Positions 1-6,529 are shown, counted from the first letter of the stretch. The stretch is DNA of 18,181 nt from JBQTHP01 sp052389755 (GCA_052389755.1 JBQTHP010000094.1:1-18181); one strand, 5' to 3'. Numbers and translations: made by a program. The notes: generated by a model from the sequence alone, not told the origin.

Positions 1-289
1 GCGGGCGCGCCCCCTTCTCGCCGTGTGTTTCTCGCGCGGCCGGGGAGGTGTGGGGTGCCTCACCCCCCGCTCCACCCACCCCCGGGACGCTCCGCGTCCG
101 CTTCCTTCCGCACGGCGACGGACTTGCCCCGACGTGGAGCCGTCGTGCAGGCAAGCCCGAAGAGACGGCGACTGACTTCCGCCTTCCGGCTTCCGGTCAG
201 AGGATGATCGCCAACGCGTAGGTGCGCGCTCCTTTCCGGTAGGCGGAAGGCGGAAGCCGGTAGCCGGTAGCCGGTAGCGGCCTTGCCCG
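1..289. other. Gene-free left edge with small hairpins and a repeat element
   Basis: No reading frame here has convincing coding character. Visible structures are a palindrome GGGCGCGCCC at 3-12, a hairpin at 52-66 (GGGGTG / CACCCC, 3-nt loop) and a second at 85-99 (GGACGC / GCGTCC, 3-nt loop). The stretch ends with the heptanucleotide repeat element at 177-276, listed separately. The tandem hairpins could end a transcript entering from outside the window, but no T-tract follows them, so that role is only a guess. Confidence 0.5.
177..276 (-). repeat. Heptanucleotide-repeat inverted element, copy 1
   Basis: The left arm (177-197) is three 7-nt units, TTCCGCC, TTCCGGC and TTCCGGT. The right arm (242-276) is five units of the opposite strand, GGCGGAA twice and then GCCGGTA three times. 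The arms flank a 44-nt centre (198-241). That centre aligns by eye with the centre of copy 2 (8482-8520): both begin CARAG, share ATCGCNAAC, and end CGCTC followed by a TCCG. On the minus strand the element starts 14 nt after the nnrU stop codon and carries AAAGGAG in its centre. This is a dispersed intergenic element of REP/MITE-like organisation; I do not recognise a named family. Confidence 0.75.
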
Positions 290-970
290 TCAGGGCAGCG
301 GACGCGCGCCGAACCACGGCGTATGGAAATAGAGCACCACGGCGAACAGCACGACCGCGACGGCGATCCGCCATAGTCCGATCTCACCGATGACGAGCCG
401 GTTGCGGCCGGATCCGATCGCGGCGAACGGCACGTTCGACGTAGCCGCGGCGAACCTCTCCCACTGATCCCCGAACGCGCGCTTGCGCTTTGCATCGATC
501 GATGCCGTGCCGGCAAGCGCCAGAAAGAGGAACGAGCCGAACAGGACGAGCGACGCAGCGTCGCCGTTCACGATGAGGTGTGCGAGCGCCCACAGCGCCA
601 CACCCCACAGGAACGGATGGCGGGTGATGCGGATCATCCCCTGCACGACGTTGTCCCGTTTGAGGAGGGATTCGAAGTTGGCGGTCGTAGGATTCGGCGT
701 GAGGAGCCCGATCACGACGAGCGGGAACGCGGCGAACACGAGCACGAGCGCCACGTACTTCGTCCACGGCGGCGCGGTCCATAGCGGCACGAGCGGCGCG
801 CGCGAGTACGCGGCCACGAGCCAGACGATTCCGCCGAGAGACAGGATCGAGAAGACGGCCCGGTACGGCCTCATGCCGATGCGTGCGACGATCGCGTCGC
901 GCAGCTTGGTACCGGCGACGCCGAAATGAATGAGCAGGAAGAACGCCGCGGCAGCGATGAGATTGCGCAT
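290..970 (-). CDS. NnrU family integral membrane protein
   Basis: This 226-residue protein matches the NnrU family, polytopic inner-membrane proteins related to isoprenylcysteine methyltransferase-type folds. Some members sit with denitrification genes, but many, as here, have no such neighbours. Hydrophobic segments lie near residues 3-20, 38-55, 70-92, 120-150 and 200-220. The family signature is the loop with LLTPNPTT, NFESLL and the RITRHPFLWGVALWALAHL stretch near residues 90-130, all present. The ATG at 970 is preceded by GAGGGGG about 8 nt away, which is the 3' arm of an inverted repeat. The gene follows the zinc-ribbon gene at a 131-nt distance on the same strand. No denitrification gene is visible, so the physiological role is open. 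Family assignment is firm; function is not. Confidence 0.88.
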   Translation of the reverse strand: MRNLIAAAAFFLLIHFGVAGTKLRDAIVARIGMRPYRAVFSILSLGGIVWLVAAYSRAPLVPLWTAPPWTKYVALVLVFAAFPLVVIGLLTPNPTTANFESLLKRDNVVQGMIRITRHPFLWGVALWALAHLIVNGDAASLVLFGSFLFLALAGTASIDAKRKRAFGDQWERFAAATSNVPFAAIGSGRNRLVIGEIGLWRIAVAVVLFAVVLYFHTPWFGARPLP

Positions 971-978
971 GACTCTAC

Positions 979-1012
979 CCCCTCACCCTGGCCCTCTCCC
1001 CCCGGTGAGGGG
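979..1012. promoter_or_regulatory. Inverted repeat overlapping the nnrU ribosome-binding site
   Basis: A perfect 9-bp inverted repeat, CCCCTCACC at 979-987 and GGTGAGGGG at 1004-1012, has a 16-nt C-rich spacer. On the minus strand the 3' arm supplies the GAGGGG Shine-Dalgarno of nnrU, so folding would hide the site. The spacer is of the type seen in intergenic CCCTCACCC...CCCTCTCCC repeats of many proteobacterial genomes, so it may instead be a dispersed repeat or a factor-dependent terminator of the upstream pair. There is no T-tract. Confidence 0.55.
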
Positions 1013-1101
1013 TCGACCCGCCGCCGCACCGGGCATCAATAGAAACGCTTGGTCGAGGTTTGCGCGGGGCTTATCGGGCTTAACGCTTTCGGCGGCTGCA
1101 G

Positions 1102-1581
1102 CTAGCGCGGCGGCTGCGCCGGTGACGGCGACGAAGACGGCGATGACGGCGAGGCAGGCGGCTGAGCTTGCGGCCGCGCTCCGTTTTTCGACGGCGATGC
1201 GCTCGTCGTGGCCGTCACGGCCGCCGCGGGTGCTTCTTCCTTGCCGGGCGCGAGCACGTCGACGGCGAGGCTGAACGTCCGCCGTTCGCCCGGCCGCAGA
1301 GCACCGACGCCCACGACCTGGCGCGCGACTTCCTCGTCACGCTCGTTGCGGATGGAGATGATGACCGAGTACTCCCACGGCTCGTCGTTGCCGGGGTGCC
1401 TGATCACACCTTCGACGCGCAGAGCCGGCTTCACCACGACCGTGCGCTGGCCCGCCATCGGACCGAAGCGCAGATGGTGGTGACAGCCCGGACAGACGGT
1501 CACGCTCTCGAGGATGATCGCCTTGCAGTGCGGACAGCTTCGTGTCTTGCCCGCCTGACCCGGGCGAAGCACGGCCATCAC
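1102..1581 (-). CDS. Zinc-ribbon protein coupled to bactofilin
   Basis: This 159-residue protein is conserved-hypothetical in type. Residues 16-34 form a four-cysteine zinc ribbon (CPHC, then CPGC) followed by HHHLRFG. Residues about 45-110 read as a small beta-rich domain (TVVVKPALRVEG, then WEYSVIISIRNERDEEV, then ERRTFSLAVDV). The last 45 residues are a disordered Ala/Ser/Pro tail. There is no signal peptide or membrane segment, so it should be cytoplasmic. The GTG start at 1581 overlaps the bactofilin TGA (GTGA); an ATG follows at once at 1578, and either start implies translational coupling. The coupling suggests a partner or regulator of the bactofilin filament. That is inferred from position alone. 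Confidence 0.75.
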   Translation of the reverse strand: MMAVLRPGQAGKTRSCPHCKAIILESVTVCPGCHHHLRFGPMAGQRTVVVKPALRVEGVIRHPGNDEPWEYSVIISIRNERDEEVARQVVGVGALRPGERRTFSLAVDVLAPGKEEAPAAAVTATTSASPSKNGARPQAQPPASPSSPSSSPSPAQPPR

Positions 1582-2141
1582 GTTCTACCGGGGCCCTGCG
1601 CGACTTCGCCGTTCGGGCGCTTCGCCTGCGGCCCCTTGTCGCTCCACCCGAACTCGACCTGACCGCGCATCCGCGAACCCGCGGCGACCGTGAGCTGGCT
1701 TGCCTTCACGTCCCCGTTGATCACGCCGGTCTCGAGCAACTCGACGCGCTGTGCGGTGATGTTGCCCTGCAGCTCGCCTCCGACGATCGCGGTGTTGGCA
1801 TGGACCTGGCCCGTGAGGTGGGCGCCGGCGTCGATCGTGAGGTTGCCCTCCACGTGTACGTCGCCTTTGAAGCGGCCTGCGATGCGAACATGTCCTGCGC
1901 CCTCGATCTTGCCTTCGATGTTGATATCGGCGGCGATCACGGACTCCTTCATGTCGCGCGGACGGCGCGGCGCCTCGACGACGCTCGGCGCGCTCGACGT
2001 GCGCTCGGCTTCGCGGGCGGCGGCGGACATGCTGACTACGCTCGGTGCGGAGACCGGCGGCGGTGTCGGTGTCGGCGTCCGCGTTCCTGCCGGTGTAGTC
2101 GCCGGCTCCACCGAAACGTTCGAATCCTTCCAGAGTGCCAT
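1578..2141 (-). CDS. Bactofilin family polymer-forming cytoskeletal protein
   Basis: Bactofilins assemble without nucleotide into filaments and act in cell shape, stalk formation or polar scaffolding. The core here, roughly residues 65-165, is the typical short right-handed beta-helix with repeating hydrophobic-Gly steps: IEGKIEGAGHVRIAGRFKG, then DVHVEGNLTIDAG, then GELQGNITAQRVEL, then GDVKASQLTVAAG. The first 60 residues are a Pro/Thr/Ser/Ala-rich disordered arm, as is usual. I chose the ATG at 2141 (187 residues) over a frame extension to 2204, because GGGGGA lies about 8 nt upstream of it and the extra residues look non-coding. The stop overlaps the start of the zinc-ribbon gene, so the two form an operon. 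Confidence 0.9.
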   Translation of the reverse strand: MALWKDSNVSVEPATTPAGTRTPTPTPPPVSAPSVVSMSAAAREAERTSSAPSVVEAPRRPRDMKESVIAADINIEGKIEGAGHVRIAGRFKGDVHVEGNLTIDAGAHLTGQVHANTAIVGGELQGNITAQRVELLETGVINGDVKASQLTVAAGSRMRGQVEFGWSDKGPQAKRPNGEVAQGPGRT

Positions 2142-2357
2142 GGTGCGTATTCCCCCATTCCATTGCCCTGAGTCCGAACCGCTAAGTACACGCATCGGCG
2201 GCACCGCGTCAAACCCTGTCGCGCACCGGAGACAGCTGAGGCGACTCTACAGCGGAGGGGCGCCCGCCCACGCGGGGTCAATTCCGGTCGATCCGCTGCC
2301 CCATCAACGCCTTATGCTCGGCGAGCCCTGCCTCAAGGCGAGTAAGATCGCTGGTTC
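2142..2357. other. Divergent intergenic region, bactofilin and MDR reductase
   Basis: These 216 nt separate the minus-strand bactofilin gene from the plus-strand reductase and must hold their 5' ends. A TTGACC on the minus strand at 2281-2276 could be a -35 box, but no -10 lies at a proper distance. A TATGCT at 2313-2318 on the plus strand is a weak -10 candidate. I see no repeat, RNA gene or clear operator here. Confidence 0.4.
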
Positions 2358-3365
2358 ATGACAGCGACCAATCGCCAGTGGATTCTCGCCAAGCGGCCTC
2401 GCGGCGACCTCGATGCGGAGGTGCTCAAGCTCGCGGAGTCGCCTGCGCCCGAGGTTCCCGAGGGCGCTTTCCTCGTGCGCAATCTGTATCTGTCGCTCGA
2501 TCCGACGAATCGCATCTGGATGAGCGATGTGGAGCAGTACCTGCCACCCGTCGCGATCGGCAGCGTGATGCGCGGCAGCACCATCGGGCGGGTGGTGGCT
2601 TCCCGCGCGGCACCGTTCCCGGTCGGCGTGACCGTGCAGGGAATGGGCGGCTGGCAGGACTACTGGCTCGCGCGGCCGGGCGAGGCGGGCAAGCTGCCGG
2701 CGGATTCGAGCGTGCCGCTGACGCTGTACATGGGGTTACTCGGCGCGATCGGCGCCACCGCGTACTTCGGCATGCTCGAGATCGGCAAACCGAAGGCCGG
2801 CGAGAACGTCGTGATTTCGGCGGCGGCCGGCGCGGTCGGTTCGGTCGCGGGCCAGCTCGCGAAGACTCAAGGCTCCCGCGTCATCGGCATCGCGGGCGGA
2901 CCGGAGAAGTGCGGGTGGATCGTGCGCGAGCTCGGGTTCGATGCGGCGATCGACTACAAGGGCGAGGACGTGCTCGAGCGGCTCAAGGTGCTCGCGCCGG
3001 GCGGCGTCAACGTCTACTTCGACAATACCGGCGGCCCGATCCTCGACGCCGTGCTGCAGCATCTTGCCATCGGGGCGCGAATCCCGCTGTGCGGTCTCAT
3101 CTCGGGATACAACAAGGCGTGGGGCGGGCCGCGCTTCTATCACAGCATCCTGATGAAGCGCGCGACCGTGCAGGGCTTCATCATCCTCGACTATCTGCCG
3201 CGATTTTCGGAAGCGCTCGGGCCGCTTGCGAAGCTGCATCGCGAAGGGCGCATCAAGTACCGCGTGGACGTGCAGCGTGGTCTGGAACATGCGCCGGAGG
3301 CATTGAAAAAGCTCTTCGACGGATCGAATCGCGGCAAGCTGATCGTGCAGATTGCGGACGAGTGA
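2358..3365 (+). CDS. NADP-dependent MDR oxidoreductase (CurA/PTGR-like)
   Basis: This 335-residue protein belongs to the zinc-independent medium-chain dehydrogenase/reductase family that includes E. coli CurA and leukotriene B4 12-hydroxydehydrogenase/prostaglandin reductase. These enzymes reduce the C=C bond of alpha,beta-unsaturated carbonyls with NADPH. The N-terminal GroES-like domain carries the family hallmark NLYLSLDPTNRIWMSD near residues 43-58. The Rossmann domain has NVVISAAAGAVGSVAGQLAK near 150-170 (the AAxGAVG nucleotide loop) and VYFDNTGG near 220. LISGYN near 250 is the family's Gly-Tyr-Asn active-site stretch. No zinc-binding cysteine cluster is present, as expected. It is full length and looks monocistronic. 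The substrate cannot be told from sequence; detoxification of reactive enones is the usual guess. Confidence 0.9.
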   Translation: MTATNRQWILAKRPRGDLDAEVLKLAESPAPEVPEGAFLVRNLYLSLDPTNRIWMSDVEQYLPPVAIGSVMRGSTIGRVVASRAAPFPVGVTVQGMGGWQDYWLARPGEAGKLPADSSVPLTLYMGLLGAIGATAYFGMLEIGKPKAGENVVISAAAGAVGSVAGQLAKTQGSRVIGIAGGPEKCGWIVRELGFDAAIDYKGEDVLERLKVLAPGGVNVYFDNTGGPILDAVLQHLAIGARIPLCGLISGYNKAWGGPRFYHSILMKRATVQGFIILDYLPRFSEALGPLAKLHREGRIKYRVDVQRGLEHAPEALKKLFDGSNRGKLIVQIADE

Positions 3366-3377
3366 ATCGACCTTGCG

Positions 3378-3400
3378 TTTCTGAAATCTTTGCTCAGAAA
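3378..3400. repeat. AT-rich 7-bp inverted repeat
   Basis: TTTCTGA (3378-3384) and TCAGAAA (3394-3400) form a perfect inverted repeat around a 9-nt centre, 13 nt after the reductase stop codon and 74 nt before the Cys-rich protein start. It stands out in GC-rich surroundings. It could be a weak terminator for the reductase or an operator for the next gene. No T-run follows, and neither use is proven. Confidence 0.35.
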
Positions 3401-3474
3401 TGAAGCTCGCGGTGGCGCGGGCGATCGGATCAAAGTACTTCCCTTCCGCAGGAATCGGCACAGGGAGGTGTCCC

Positions 3475-4293
3475 ATGAAAGTGCTTGTCGCGTTCGCAGC
3501 CGCGCTGCTGTCCGTCGCCGCCGCGACGGCGCAGACCCCCACGGCACAGACGGCCGAGGAAGAACCGGTCGCGGAGAGCTGTCCGCCGCTCACCGCGGAG
3601 CAGCTCGAAGAGCACAAGCGCCATCACATGTCGGAGGCGCGACAGCGCCAACAGGTTGCGGCGCTGGTCGGGGTCGACGCCCTCGGTCGGGTGTTGATGG
3701 CCATCGACTACGATCGGAACGAAACCGCGGATGAGCTCGTTCTGTTTACCGCGCGCCAGCGACTCGACGGACCGTGGAGCGAGCTGGTGCGCTCCGCCAG
3801 CATCGACGGCACGTCGGGAACGCTGCGGTTCGAAGCCCGCGACCGCTCCGTCGCGATCGCGCTGGCGGTCTACCCGGCGGACCTGCCGAAGCTCAAGGGC
3901 AAGGGCGCTGCGTTCAAGCGCGTCATTCAGCAGTCGGGCGGACACGAGCTCGTGCGCAACCGTCCTGATCAGGCATACGGCCGCCTCCTCAGCAGCTTCG
4001 ATCACAACCTGATCGATTCGTGGCCTGAGAGCTTTCGTGACGACCTCGTCGTACCGGGCACGATCGCGCCCATCAGTTGCTACAACTGTGATTACACGAC
4101 GTGTCGGATTGGCGGCTGTCACTCCGCGGGTTGCGGGATCGACTGCACCGGTCTCGTCGTCAACGACCACTGCAGCATCACCTGCAATACCGCGCGCTCG
4201 TTCGGCTGCTGCAACTGCACGAACGGGATCATTTTCCCCGTCGCCAGCTGCCGCTGCACCGCCTGCCGCCGGCTCATCGGGCCCATACCCTGA
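3475..4293 (+). CDS. Secreted protein with a cysteine-rich C-terminal tail
   Basis: I do not recognise the family. The ATG at 3475 is chosen because GGGAGGTG lies just upstream and it begins a clean Sec signal peptide (MKVLVAFAAALLSVAAATAQ); the same frame is open back to 3400 without such support. The mature part has one early Cys (ESCPPL), a His/Arg/Gln-rich helix (EQLEEHKRHHMSEARQRQQ), then IDYDRNETADELV, an acidic D-x-D-x-N loop resembling FG-GAP-like calcium loops, and a beta-rich body (residues about 95-150). Residues 202-264 hold 14 cysteines, arranged CxxC, CxxxxC, CxxxC, CC and CxCxxC. In the oxidising periplasm they could form disulfides, or they could bind metal. The stop codon lies in the context ATA CCC TGA G, directly where the propeller frame begins. 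Confidence 0.72.
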   Translation: MKVLVAFAAALLSVAAATAQTPTAQTAEEEPVAESCPPLTAEQLEEHKRHHMSEARQRQQVAALVGVDALGRVLMAIDYDRNETADELVLFTARQRLDGPWSELVRSASIDGTSGTLRFEARDRSVAIALAVYPADLPKLKGKGAAFKRVIQQSGGHELVRNRPDQAYGRLLSSFDHNLIDSWPESFRDDLVVPGTIAPISCYNCDYTTCRIGGCHSAGCGIDCTGLVVNDHCSITCNTARSFGCCNCTNGIIFPVASCRCTACRRLIGPIP

Positions 4294-5260
4294 GCTGCGC
4301 GTTACGTCGATCGCGGACGGACTCGTCTATCCGTGGAGCATCGCGTTTCTGCCGGGATCGCAGGATGCGCTCGTCACGGAGCGGCCCGGCCGCATCCGGC
4401 GCGTTCGCGAGCACGGGCTCGGTGCACCCCTTCGGGGCGTCCCCAGCGTCACGAACCTGCTCGATATCGCGCCGGCGCCGGATTTCTCGCGCTCTGCTCG
4501 CGTCTACTTCTCTCTCGTTCGCGAAGAGGAGGACGCCTACGCGCTGGAGGTGTGGTCGGCGGTCGTGACGGCTGATGCGCTGGGCGACGCACGTCGCGTC
4601 TATCGTGCGCGAGCACGCAGCGCGTTTCCGACCGCGCTCAATTCCGGCCGTCTGTTCGTCCTCGGTCCGCGCGATTTCATCGTGAGCGTCGCGGACTTCG
4701 ATGATCGGCAGTCTCGCGCGCAGGAACCGGCGTCGGATTGGGGCAAGCTCGTGCACGTTCGCGAGGGGGCCGAGCCGCGGCTCATCGCGCGAGGGGTGCG
4801 CAACGTTCAGGGCATCGCGCGCGACGCCGAAGGCGTGCTCTGGTTCACCGATCACGGACCGCGCGGCGGCGATGAGCTCAATGCTCTGCGGATCGGCGCC
4901 AACTACGGGTGGCCGCTCGTGAGTGCGGGTCATCACTACGACGGCACGCTGGTGCCAGCCGAGGCGCCGCACGGGCTGCCCGTCGCGCCGCCGATCGCTC
5001 ACTGGACCCCTGCGATCGCGCCGAGCAGCCTGCTCCTTTATGAGGGACCCGAGTTTCCGGAGTGGCGAGGGTCTTTGTTCATCGGGTCGCTGGCGCAGCG
5101 GCATCTGCGCAGGATCGAAATGCGCGGCGGCGCCATCCGCGGCGAACAGATCCTGTTGAGCGAGCTCGGCGAGCGCATCCGCGACGTTCGTTCCGACGCC
5201 TCCGGCCGGCTGCACGTCCTCACCGACGGCTACCACGGACGAATACTGCGCATCGAGCGT
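4289..5260 (+). CDS. Sugar-dehydrogenase-like (PQQ GSDH/YliI type) beta-propeller; start and stop unclear
   Basis: The stretch encodes a complete six-bladed GSDH-type propeller of about 323 residues. It opens with LRVTSIADGLVYPWSIAFLP and VTERPGRIRRV, continues with GVRNVQGIARDAEGVLWFTD, HGPRGGDELNALR and IGANYGWPLVSAGHHYDG, and closes with DGYHGRILRIE. Family enzymes oxidise aldoses or alcohols in the periplasm with PQQ. The Arg-Asn of GVRNVQG is kept, but the position of the catalytic His (HQSGRL in soluble glucose dehydrogenase) reads LNSGRL, with Leu at 4637-4639. The open frame spans 4037-5770. Its first part lies out of frame inside the Cys-rich gene and encodes a low-complexity leader with no signal peptide. 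Its last part, after 5260, loses coding-like codons and runs through rraB. No credible start codon is near 4290. A frameshift fusion with the upstream protein, a sequence error or a decaying gene are all possible. Confidence 0.7.
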
Positions 5261-5303
5261 GCTACGCTTCCCGGCTCATGTGGAATGGCCGGACAGGCTC
5301 CTG

Positions 5304-5729
5304 ATGGACTGGCTCTGGTATCTACTGATCGCTGCCGCGGGCTTCGCCCTCGCGCGGATCTTCTTCAGCCTGAAGAAGCTTCGCGACGTGCAGAAGGCGG
5401 ACAACTGGGATGCGAAGGCGCTCGACCGGTTGCGCGCACAGGGACTCGATCCCTTTCAGTCGCACGATGTCGATTTCTTTCTCGCGCTGCCGACAGACGC
5501 GGCCGGCAACGCCGTGATGATCCGGCTCGAGGCGGACGGCTTTGCCGTACACGTGAAAGTCGTGCCCGAGAGCGGCGACCTGCCGATCAGCCTGCGCGCA
5601 ACCCTCTCGATGCGTCTGTCGCTGCCGGACATGAAGGCGGCGAGCGCCCGATTCGCTGCGCTCGCGAAGGAGCAGGGCGGACGCTACGACGGCTGGGCGG
5701 CGGGACGATCGACGACGGCGGCCAGATGA
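5304..5729 (+). CDS. RraB-family protein with an N-terminal membrane anchor
   Basis: RraB in E. coli binds RNase E and inhibits it, changing degradosome composition. This 141-residue protein carries the RraB domain after residue 40: GLDPFQSHDVDFFLALPT, then AVMIRLEADGFAVHVKV, then ISLRATLSMRLSLPDM, then ALAKEQGGRYDGW. Unlike classical RraB, it begins with a membrane helix (MDWLWYLLIAAAGFALARIF) followed by basic residues (SLKK), giving a cytoplasm-facing tethered domain. The ATG at 5304 is chosen over an in-frame GTG at 5259 because ACAGG lies about 6 nt upstream and TGATG joins it to a stop in another frame. It converges on gpmA with only 15 nt between the stop codons. The domain call is fairly secure; RNase E inhibition is inferred from the family. 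Confidence 0.8.
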   Translation: MDWLWYLLIAAAGFALARIFFSLKKLRDVQKADNWDAKALDRLRAQGLDPFQSHDVDFFLALPTDAAGNAVMIRLEADGFAVHVKVVPESGDLPISLRATLSMRLSLPDMKAASARFAALAKEQGGRYDGWAAGRSTTAAR

Positions 5730-5744
5730 TCTGCCGCGGCCGCG

Positions 5745-6494
5745 TCAGCGTTTCTCGGTCTGCCGTCTGACGGCTTCAGTCGCCGCCGCGATCGCAGCTG
5801 GATCGCCGAGATAACGCCGTGCGCGCGGCTTTAACGCATCGTCGAGCTCGTAGAGCAGCGGCACGCCCGTCGGAATATTGAGCTCGACGATTTCTTCCTC
5901 CGAAACCCCGTCGAGCATCTTGACCATCGCGCGAAGGCTGTTGCCGTGCGCGGCGACGAGCACGTTGCGTCCCTTGCGGAGCTCGACCGCGATCCGTTCG
6001 TTCCAGAATGGCATCACGCGGACGAGCGTGTCCTTCAGCGATTCGGTGGAGGGAAGCAGGGCGGGATCGACGTCCGCATAACGAGGGTCACGGCGTGGAT
6101 GGCGCGGGTCGTCGGAGGCCAGCGGCTGCGGGGGAATGTCGTAGCTGCGTCGCCAGACCTTCACCTGCGCTTCGCCGTGCTTCTCGACCGTCTCCGCCTT
6201 GTTCAGCCCCTGCAACGCGCCGTAGTGCCGCTCGTTCAGCCGCCACGAGCGCTCGGCCTGGATCCACATGCGATCCATCTCATCGAGCGCGATCCACAGC
6301 GTGCGGATCGCGCGCTTCAGCACCGACGTGAAGGAGATGTCGGGCAGCAGCCCTTCCGCGCGCAGAGCATGTCCCGATTCGCGCGCTTCGCTCACGCCTC
6401 GGTCCGTGAGATCGACGTCGGTCCAGCCCGTGAAGCGATTCTCGAGGTTCCAGGTACTCTGGCCGTGGCGCAGAAGAATGAGCTTGCCGGGCAC
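5745..6494 (-). CDS. gpmA: 2,3-bisphosphoglycerate-dependent phosphoglycerate mutase
   Basis: This cytosolic glycolytic enzyme interconverts 3- and 2-phosphoglycerate through a phosphohistidine. At 249 residues it is the normal length for the cofactor-dependent type. Catalytic elements are LLRHGQSTWNLENRFTGW (phosphorylated His10), NERHYGALQGLNKAET near residue 85 (acid/base Glu and substrate loop), RRSYDIPP, and VAAHGNSLRAMVKML near residue 180 (second His). The start is GTG at 6494, with GGAG about 7 nt upstream; no ATG fits better. That Shine-Dalgarno sits at the edge of a heptad-repeat remnant. It follows the glycosyltransferase on the same strand after 42 nt, so cotranscription is likely, although the functions are unrelated. 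Confidence 0.96.
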   Translation of the reverse strand: MPGKLILLRHGQSTWNLENRFTGWTDVDLTDRGVSEARESGHALRAEGLLPDISFTSVLKRAIRTLWIALDEMDRMWIQAERSWRLNERHYGALQGLNKAETVEKHGEAQVKVWRRSYDIPPQPLASDDPRHPRRDPRYADVDPALLPSTESLKDTLVRVMPFWNERIAVELRKGRNVLVAAHGNSLRAMVKMLDGVSEEEIVELNIPTGVPLLYELDDALKPRARRYLGDPAAIAAATEAVRRQTEKR

Positions 6495-6499
6495 GATGG

Positions 6500-6529
6500 T
6501 TCTCCGGGGGCGAAAGGCGGTAGCCGCTT
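6500..6529 (-). repeat. Heptanucleotide-repeat element, partial copy 3
   Basis: The units GGCGAAA (6509-6515), GGCGGTA (6516-6522) and GCCGCTT (6523-6529) follow TTCTCCG. Copy 2 has the same order: TTCTCCG, then GGAAGGCGGAAGCCGG. Only the right half is recognisable. On the minus strand it lies 7 nt after the glycosyltransferase stop and ends in the GGAG used by gpmA. GCGG-TAG-CCGC inside it, followed by TTTT on the plus strand, could also form a small hairpin. Confidence 0.5.

Noticed and set aside
177..276. CRISPR-like array
   Set aside because: Units are 7 nt and contiguous, with no spacers and no cas genes; this is a tandem heptad element.
60..374. Small minus-strand frame at the left edge
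   Set aside because: It crosses the nnrU stop and the heptad repeat out of frame, and has shadow composition.
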